The notes beneath the pieces were generated by a model. It was not told the DNA's origin. It saw nothing but the letters and a program-made list of their open reading frames with translations, and did no database searches. The translations under genes were made by a program, and so were the position numbers. From contig RCAB01000616.1 in assembly GCA_003640385.1 (NCBI GenBank), forward strand, positions 1 to 32,302: 32,302 bases of DNA, given 5' to 3'. The number at the start of each line of letters is the position of its first letter. Position 1 is the stretch's first letter. Shown one piece after another: positions 24,879-32,302 of the stretch. The DNA is from Setaria digitata. Its lineage: Eukaryota; Nematoda; Chromadorea; Rhabditida; Setariidae.

Positions 24879-25133
24879 CTTTTTGGTAAAAGAAATAACA
24901 AAGTAGGGTTGTTTGGGCGGATAAGTTTCGTGTTCAGGAAAGCAAAAATGTACAGTAGCCTAGTCTAGGTAGGTAAAGAGAGCCAAATAAGGCAGTAAAT
25001 GACTACAAAATGTTTAATAACAACTGTGATAAGCAAAAATTCATAACAAAAATGAGAGTGAAACTTCACAGTAAAACTTCATATGAATGGGTATCAGTCT
25101 GGTAAAGTGAAGGATCAGATATGCTGAACGATT

Positions 25134-25184
25134 CGGATAGATTGAATGACCGGATAGAGTGACAGATCGGATGAATTAAAGGAT
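25134..25184. repeat. Degenerate 17-base tandem repeat, three units
   Basis: Units start at 25134, 25151 and 25168, each opening with cggat and differing afterwards. Weaker relatives (ggatcagat) lie just upstream. This is a short decayed minisatellite; the minus-strand open frame over it is a by-product. Confidence 0.6.
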
Positions 25185-25735
25185 CGTTAAGACGGAAAAG
25201 CAAGAGAGGAAATGGCAAGTAGTCAAAAATTCCACAAAAGCCCAAAATTCGCACTTCCATTTGATCATTTCAAAGTGTTTGTGCTAATTGAGTAAGAAAG
25301 CACACATTCTTTCATTGTATACACGTTCCCACGCAATGACATATAATGCAAGTCAATCTGTGTGAAGTATTCTTGTCAGTAAGCCGAATCGTTCCATGTT
25401 GTTCGCTGATGAGACTTGCGAATATTCGGCTCATCTCGGACGATGCAACTTGCACTCGTTAGCGAAACGTGTGAAAGGTGTCACCTCGCTTTGAGATATG
25501 TTTTGATAAGCTCAAAGGGTGATGACTCTGATTCATTGCATTCGTTATCAGAGCTGAATGATGATGCTATCAACGACAGATGATAGATCTTGTTGGACGG
25601 ATGGAAGAAGAGATGAGTGATAAACTGCAAAAGTTTGTTTCGTTTTGAAAAAATTTTAAGACAGTTAAAAAAAAAAAAGAGTAAATGTGTCAGTTTAATA
25701 ATGTGTAATAGTGGCAGATGATCGATGCTAGTAGA

Positions 25736-25875
25736 AGGCGTTCTTGTCGCCAATAACGAATAATGGATGTTATTAGGAGGCGTTCTTGTCATCAATAACG
25801 AATGATGGATGTTATTAGAAGGCGTTCTTGTCGCCAATAACGAATGATGGATACCAGGAAGAGGCGTTCTTGTTG
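25736..25875. repeat. 42-base minisatellite, three full units and a partial fourth
   Basis: Units begin at 25736, 25778, 25820 and 25862 with aggcgttcttgt; full units share a core that includes caataacgaa. Because 42 is divisible by three, the minus strand stays open as a 14-residue repeat (TRTP and NNIH motifs) inside a 118-codon frame at 25481-25837. The rest of that frame is AT-rich and no splice context or family supports a protein, so I call it a minisatellite. Confidence 0.8.
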
Positions 25876-26807
25876 TTTACGAGTGGATAGTGCCTTTTTT
25901 TTTTTAAACTAATAAGGGTTGATGACGAATTTTATCTCTGTATTTCTTTGGATTTTATCAAAAAAAAAAAAAATTGTGCTATCAGTGGACTTTATCAGAA
26001 AATTTGTTCAACCATCGATGGGCATGAAGTTGCGAATTATTCAAATAGCGAAGTTCTTAAAGGAAAGTTGTACACAGTAAAAGTAAAAATGTGGAAAAAT
26101 TAGACAAGCGAAATTCGGTAATTGAAAGAATGAAGAATGTTTAATTAATAGACTTTTAAACTATCTTGTAACTTCCGCAATTTTTGACAATTAAATATTC
26201 AAAACTTCCAGTTTAGAAAATGGACAAAATTATCCGAACAAAAAAAAAAAACACAAATTTCTATTTTCTCACGAAATTTTCGACATGAATATGGAAAAAA
26301 AAAAAAAAAAAAAAACATAAAAAGGCAAACGTTAAAAAATTGATTGCGATCGTTTTATTGTATTTCTGTTACTGATCAGAGTGGATGTTAGCTTTTAATA
26401 AACTTTAGGAAATGGCAGGATGAAAGGGAAAAATATATATGTGATCGGAGAGTATAGTGGTAATAAAACTGTAACGAGAATGAAATGTTAAGCAATTAAT
26501 AGTAGGAATAGCGGAATTAAATGATATGACCGATGTTAAAATGAAGTGAAAAGCAAAAATAAAATTCAACAAATAGTTTAGCCGATAAGATAGAAATAAT
26601 TGTCAAAGAAAAATTAATTAGTGAAATTTCTTTAACTTAGCATTGCTTTTTTTATTTTTTATTCCAGTTGTTCTAAACAACCTAAAACTGAAAGGTATGT
26701 ACCAAATTAATGATTTCTATTCGTGATGTAAAGAGGTATACCTCACCGATGCAAAAGCATTTACTGAAATAAAGTGCTTAGAAGTGGACAGTGGTCATTT
26801 AATTGGG

Positions 26808-26832
26808 AGAGAGAGAGAGAGAGAGAGAGAGA
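26808..26832. repeat. (GA)n microsatellite
   Basis: About twelve GA units. The open frame at 26784-26984 reads through it as Arg-Glu repeats, which are not taken as protein. Confidence 0.9.
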
Positions 26833-27227
26833 AGGCAATCAGGATTGCGGAAGGTCATGAAGGGGTCACCAACATCTCTCCCTCTTCAACAGTTCCACTC
26901 GCATTCATCCAGCGCCCTGATCAAACATTTCAGCGAATTATTGTTAGTACAATAATGGTAAAGCTTAATTTTGATTCAATTTGAAAATTATTTTAGTTAA
27001 AATTCTATTCTGCTAATATGTAAATTCGATAAAACTAAATAAAATTCAACAACAACTTCCTAATTAATAGCAATTTGATAATTGCCATCTCTTTCTCTTG
27101 TCCCTCTCTTTCAACATTGCAAACAGGTAGGTTAGGTGGATCGGTAACAATTGTTTAATAGATAAAACAGATGCTACTGATGGAAGAATTTCAAAACAAC
27201 ACTTTTGTTATTCATTTTTAAATTAAC

Positions 27228-27282
27228 ACAGACAGACAGACACACACACACACACATCTGGACAGACGAGTAGACAGACAAG

Positions 27283-27314
<32 letters not shown>
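27228..27314. repeat. (CA)n / CAGA microsatellite
   Basis: Interrupted runs of CA with GACAGACA blocks. On the minus strand they produce Cys-Val repeats inside the frame at 27174-27386, a translation artefact. Confidence 0.9.
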
Positions 27315-28050
27315 GAAATAAGCAGTGCATTGCTGAGCCAAAGTAGGAACATATGCTATCATACAGTTATCAGTCGAGAGTGACAATCAGTCGGACAAAT
27401 GGTAGCAATGGCTTAAATTGGTCGATTGTGGCAGTAACACGAAACACTTTTGTAAACAAAAGGTTAAAGTGCTTTAATATGATCAGCTGCGACTGATCAA
27501 TTCAATCGATGATTGTAATCAAAGAGTTCTGATCAAAGTTTATCATTACTATCGCATACTATAATTAATTAGCAAAAAAGATTGTTCGCAAAAGACAAAA
27601 GACATGTATAGTTAATTTAATTTTTCAGCTATTGCTGAGTCATTTGTTCATTGATTATCATTTGATAATGGAAGGATGGTAATTTTCACGAGATAATGTC
27701 ATAATAATAAGAAAAATGAGTAAGTGAGCATTTATAAACTAAAGACAATAATAAGTAAACGATTAAGCAATGATCATTTATCATTTATCAGGAAAGGTAG
27801 CAGCGGTTAAATAGTGGCAAATTAATAAAAGGAAGAATAATGTAGTTTAGTGATAATTTTTAATTAGATGATGCAATCTAGTTAGCAATAGAGTAATTTT
27901 CATTTTCATTTTATGATACAAAAATAAGAGAGACAATTAATTATTGTGTGAACGAATAATTACTTATTTAATATTTTATTTTCAGGTCAAAAAACTGTTT
28001 ATAATTAATTAATTTAATTGGTCAACAACAGTCGATCAATAATCAATAAT

Positions 28051-28051
28051 C

Positions 28052-28097
<46 letters not shown>
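28051..28097. repeat. (AAT)n microsatellite
   Basis: About fifteen perfect AAT units, preceded by the related imperfect units caataatcaataat. Confidence 0.9.
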
Positions 28098-30547
28098 GTA
28101 TTAACAGCATATTGTATCAAACGTTGTATTAACATAATAAATATGTCATCAATTTAAGAAAATGTTTTGTTTAAAAATAAATTTAGAAAAAAAAAAGTTG
28201 AAAAAAAAAATGACATAAATAAAAATTGTCGGAGAAAGAGCCCAGAACTAGATAAGTAATAATAGATTTGTAATAAATTTTACGGAAGAAAAGAATGGAT
28301 TAGAAAAGATGACCATTATCCAGTTCATTCGCACATGTTGATGACAGAATTGGTTGCAGAGTGACATCTTTTTCCAACTTCATTTAAATTTCAAAATATT
28401 TAAAATCATATGAACAAAAATTATTCAGAAAAAAAAAGAAAGAGTAAAAACGCTGTAATATCAATCAAAAACTTTTTTATAATTTTTAATTCCTAAGAAG
28501 TAATGTTTCTTTCTTCTTTTTTCTTGAAGAAGTTTTGAAATGAAAATCATTTAAGTTGTTAATAGACTGATTCGTCACCTGAATATCTCTCTTATCTCGT
28601 CTCAATCCATATCATATCATATCTTTCACTAGATACAGAAAAGATATTTTGGATAAATCTTTTCATCCTTTTGACAATAAAAAATAATTCATTGCAAAAA
28701 TTTCTACTAAAAAAGTTGTTACTTTTATTTTTGCAGAGATCATTTCAGGAAATTTGAATTATTATAAACAGAAAGTTTTATTCTTCATACAATGCACAAA
28801 ATATTTATTAACATTTTTATTCATTTATTTTTTTTTTTCTTTTCGATTTATGTTTAATTTTTATAAAAATATGCAATATTCGCTGAAGTGTTGTTGCTAG
28901 TTTAATTTTTTAAAATGTATAATATATTTTTCAAAGTGTTGGTTTATTTTATCAGAATCGATCAATTAAAACAATTGAAATTATAATATTTACGTTGAAA
29001 CACTCAACATAAATACATTGTCATGCATACTTGAAATCAAACAAGTTCTATTATAACTTGATCGTTTAGTACACTCACACGTAATATGAATGTGGTATTG
29101 AAAGAGTTATCAAATATAAATGCGAAAAGATCGGATCAGAAATGAGTTTAACTTTAGAAATGAAACGATAAATTTTTGAGTTGAACGTTTTAAATAAACT
29201 TAAATTAGTTGATAATAAATAAAACTGCTAGTAAAATAATTAAAAGAGTTAAAAATTGATATATCTTAGTATCTTAGTTAGTTTACAAGTTACTCAAAAG
29301 TTTCTACTTCTTTTTGAGATCTTCAAATTTAATTAAGCATTTTTTATTTAGCAAAAAATAACTTTTTGCCTCCAGCACTTTTTTCTTTTTTGTTGAATAA
29401 TTCTCAAAAGAAAGAAAAAACATCTAAACACAAATATTTCATTTTCATATTATTCTGTTATCATTTCCCAACTGTTACATCCTATATATTATCTTATTTT
29501 GGCCATTTGTTTGCTTGAGAAAATTGAAATATTCGAATGAACAACGATTCTTTCGGCTACAAATCATTGCAACAATTATTAAATAGTGTAAGAAATACGA
29601 AAAAAAGAAAGGTAAAAAGGTACCTTAGAACTAAATTCAACTGTTAGCAAAACCAATAAGTGAATTGAGATTAAAAAAAAAAAAAATAGGAAAAAATGAA
29701 GATATTTAAAAAATGATTAAGGAAATGTATGAAAAAAAAAATTACTGAAATAATTATCAGATTACAAGGAAAAAAGAACGAATAATTAATAAATTGGCTC
29801 AAGCAAATTAGGGACAAAGATTTCGTAAGTTAGTGATGATAATAATTAATGGAACGAAATTTGTGATTTCAAACTTTCATTCGCGCTCTTTTTCATTATC
29901 ACTTCTTGTTATCATTTCGTTAACGAGTGGAAAACTTTACTTGCAGAGTCGTATCATCCTGCGATATCAGTGATAAAATGATTAAAGAAGTGATTTTCTG
30001 ATAAAAGTTTTGTCAGAAAATGTTAGTAGTATTTGCGTAATAAACATTATTAACGTTACGGAAACTGGTATATCATCATTAGAAAGCCATTATGAAATTT
30101 ATAAATTACATATTTGTTACGTTTTGTTACACGTTACACGCCACATGCTTTGCATTTGCGTGTGAAACGAGCAGAACACCACGTAATTCTCAATGAATTG
30201 TAGACGTTTAATTATAAATTTCTCTACAAATTTACTTGATAATTAACCAATTTTCATTTGCTTATGTTATGATTCTTCTCTCCGAAGAAAGTGTAAAAAT
30301 GTTGGCACGTTTGTAAAATAATGACACGTGTCACGTTTTAAGGAATGGAAAACCGTTTTGTGTATTACTGTCTAAATCAGTCAGTCATAAATAACAGTGA
30401 TTCAGTTAAGAACACTAATTTAAAATGGATGAAATTGCATTTTAATGTCTATAAAATAAAAGAATAGATTGATATATACCGTCCATATTTATCCAATCAT
30501 ATGCAATGTTTTACGCCGTATTCGAGAAATTCCGGAAATCCCGGTAT

Positions 30548-30589
30548 TAACTAGTATATTTTACTAGCACTAACTAGTATATTAACTAG
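30548..30589. repeat. Cluster of TAACTAG repeats
   Basis: TAACTAGTATATT occurs at 30548-30560 and 30571-30583 (period 23), and TAACTAG again at 30583-30589. The core ACTAGT is palindromic. It is a short local repeat of unknown role. Confidence 0.65.
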
Positions 30590-32271
30590 ATTTTCAATAG
30601 CAAATCGCCTATGGGATATATTTATGCCATCATCGATATGATGAGCAAAATGTACATTATTCGATAATGAAAATGGGATAGAAATTGGAAATGAACTGAA
30701 AAGAGAAATTTTTTTTTTTTTTTGTAAATTTATGAAAGGTTTTCATTATGATATCTTTCAATTATTGTTTTAAATCCATAAATTAACAATTAATTGCAAC
30801 ATTCTTATGTGACATCAATTTTTTTCCTTTTTTTTTTTTTTCTTTTCTTTTTGAGAAAACAGCAAGTATTTCAATTGTAGCAAAAATCTTCGCATTTCTA
30901 ATTGTATCGGTAAAAAAAAAAAAAAAAAAAAAAGAAACAAATAAGCTATTACATTTACCAATCTTTATTCTCAATCGCCAAATAGTTTTTTTTTTTTTCC
31001 TGATAAGCAAAATTACCTAGCATTTAATTAGTTGAGCCAATAAAATCTTATCCTAGCAGTGCACAGTCAAGTTTCTAACTCTAGCAAGTTTAGTGCATTT
31101 CATTTCACATATTTTATCCTAGAACGGCACCCTTTTAATCACCTTTTTTCTTCCCATTCAAATCTTTCGCCCAGTTTGAACTGTAAAAAAAGTTAAATGA
31201 GACTTTTGGTCTTCTAGAGAGAATGTTAAAAAGCTTATCCACAGCTGATAAATTTTATCAAATTGTATAGCTAATAATTCTATTTCTTATAACAAAAAAT
31301 TGACACTATTCCCTTTTTCATGTATAATTTCAACGAGAAAAATGTTGGAAAATAAAATAATAATTATTTTTCGGAGAATTTTGATAAATTTAAATTTAAA
31401 AAAAAAAAAAAAACAAACAACAATGTCATTAATAATATCAGTTGTTATTTGTGGTTGGAGAAAAAAAGGAATGAATAAAATAAAAAACAAATAAATCACA
31501 GAAGAAGATTATTGCAATTCATTATGTAAAATAATTTGGAAAAATCCTAATTTTCGTACCATTTTTATCATAAAGAAAATAATTAATTTCAGCATTTTCA
31601 TCATTTTATCACTTTTTTTTTCTCTTTTTCTCTCTTTTTCCTTTCTTTTTCTTTTTCTTTTTTTTTTTTATTTTTACACACAAATACGATGCACCTGTTC
31701 AGGTGATGCTATCTCATCGAAAAGAAAACTTAAATTTGTTTACTAAAAAAAAAAACTATGTTTTATCGATAGACTTTTTCTTTTTTTGTTTAGGAAGTCC
31801 ACAATGAAATTTGCTAATTACGATTTGAAATTATTACAAATTGTCAATACAGTAGCATCTAAAATATTTTTCATTTTCTTTTTTCGTCCACTTCCCAAGA
31901 AAGAATCTGAAATTATGCAATGATTATTTTGATGCATTGTATTGTTTGTAATAAAAGTGCTGGAAATATCACAGAAAATATATTTGAAAAATGTTGAATA
32001 AAATGATTTTTAACAGATAAATACGAAAATTAAGGGATTTTCGGCCGAAGAAACAGATGTAGAAAGAGGATGATAAATTTAAGCTGAAAATTATCGTGCC
32101 TTCTTTAAAATTGCACACTGAATTTGCTCCAGCAAATAAAAATTCTTTAATGTAAAAATACCATAAAATGACCTATAAGTTCTAACACGAATTAGTGAAA
32201 TAGAAAATTCATGAATTCGAGGAATAAAATTTAATTGTTCAACAGCAATTAGTCAAATAGGGAATTTTGTG

Positions 32272-32276
<5 letters not shown>

Positions 32277-32302
<26 letters not shown>
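32277..32302. repeat. Terminal 26-base A run
   Basis: The window ends inside a pure A run, as it begins inside a T run (1-11). Both ends look like places where an assembly stops at homopolymers. Confidence 0.9.

Larger units (their letters stand above)
22802..26783. other. Non-coding region upstream of the visible rhotekin exons
   Basis: No gene is supported in these 4 kb. The rhotekin exon at 22801 begins in mid-frame, so part of this is probably a large intron of that gene. A less AT-rich patch at 23070-23240 has an open frame on each strand (about 63 codons plus, 46 codons minus) without family match. Tandem repeats lie at 24833-24878, 25134-25184 and 25736-25875. An HR1-like exon was looked for by eye on the minus strand and not found. 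Confidence 0.5.
26784..32302. other. Distal AT-rich region without a supported gene
   Basis: No gene is supported. It holds (GA)n, (CA)n and (AAT)n microsatellites, many A/T runs including 22 A at 30912-30933 and 26 A at the end, and a small repeat cluster at 30548-30589. Open frames at 26784-26984, 27174-27386, 30783-31010 and 31287-31499 run through simple sequence or lack any recognisable domain. Rhotekin 5' exons or the promoter of a gene outside the window could lie here. Confidence 0.5.

Noticed and set aside
27174..27386. Cys/Val-rich small protein on the minus strand
   Set aside because: Produced by translating the (CA)n microsatellite.
1..32302. tRNA, rRNA, CRISPR, phage or complete transposon
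   Set aside because: Nothing resembling conserved arms, arrays or transposase motifs was seen; short RNAs could be missed without a covariance search.

Overview
The window is nuclear DNA from a nematode, most likely a spirurid or filarial worm. It is very AT-rich, with many A/T homopolymers of 10-26 bases. Its genes are broken into short exons by introns of roughly 100-1,400 bases, and three of the four encode animal-specific protein families. It begins in poly-T, ends in 26 A, and has one N at 15558, so it may be a whole scaffold. The species is not identified.

Layout. (1) 1127-6112, plus strand: an eight-exon biogenic-amine GPCR of 427 residues, best read as a 5-HT1-like (SER-4-type) serotonin receptor. 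(2) 7677-11631, minus strand: a ten-exon MAGUK scaffold of 567 residues (L27-L27-PDZ-SH3-GK), closest to vertebrate MPP7/MPP3. (3) 12286-15945, plus strand: a seven-exon proteasome lid deubiquitinase RPN-11/PSMD14 of 339 residues with an intact JAMM site. (4) 18323-22801, minus strand: ten exons of a rhotekin-family Rho effector (anillin-homology domain, then PH), with both ends unresolved. (5) 22802-32302: about 9.5 kb with no gene that can be defended, holding mini- and microsatellites and a few unexplained short islands.

The receptor and MAGUK genes converge, the MAGUK and rpn-11 genes diverge from a shared region of about 560 bases, and rpn-11 and rhotekin converge. The exon models were built by hand from splice sites, phase and family conservation; every internal junction keeps phase. 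One junction breaks the splice rule: the intron before exon 4 of rpn-11 ends in GG, not AG. The four genes do not form a pathway or operon: neuronal amine signalling, membrane polarity scaffolding, protein degradation and Rho/septin cytoskeleton are separate roles.

No prokaryotic operon, CRISPR array, complete transposon, rRNA or tRNA was recognised. The points most worth checking are the non-canonical rpn-11 splice site with two insertions in that protein, a possible alternative donor inside the MAGUK SH3 domain, and the missing 5' part of rhotekin.
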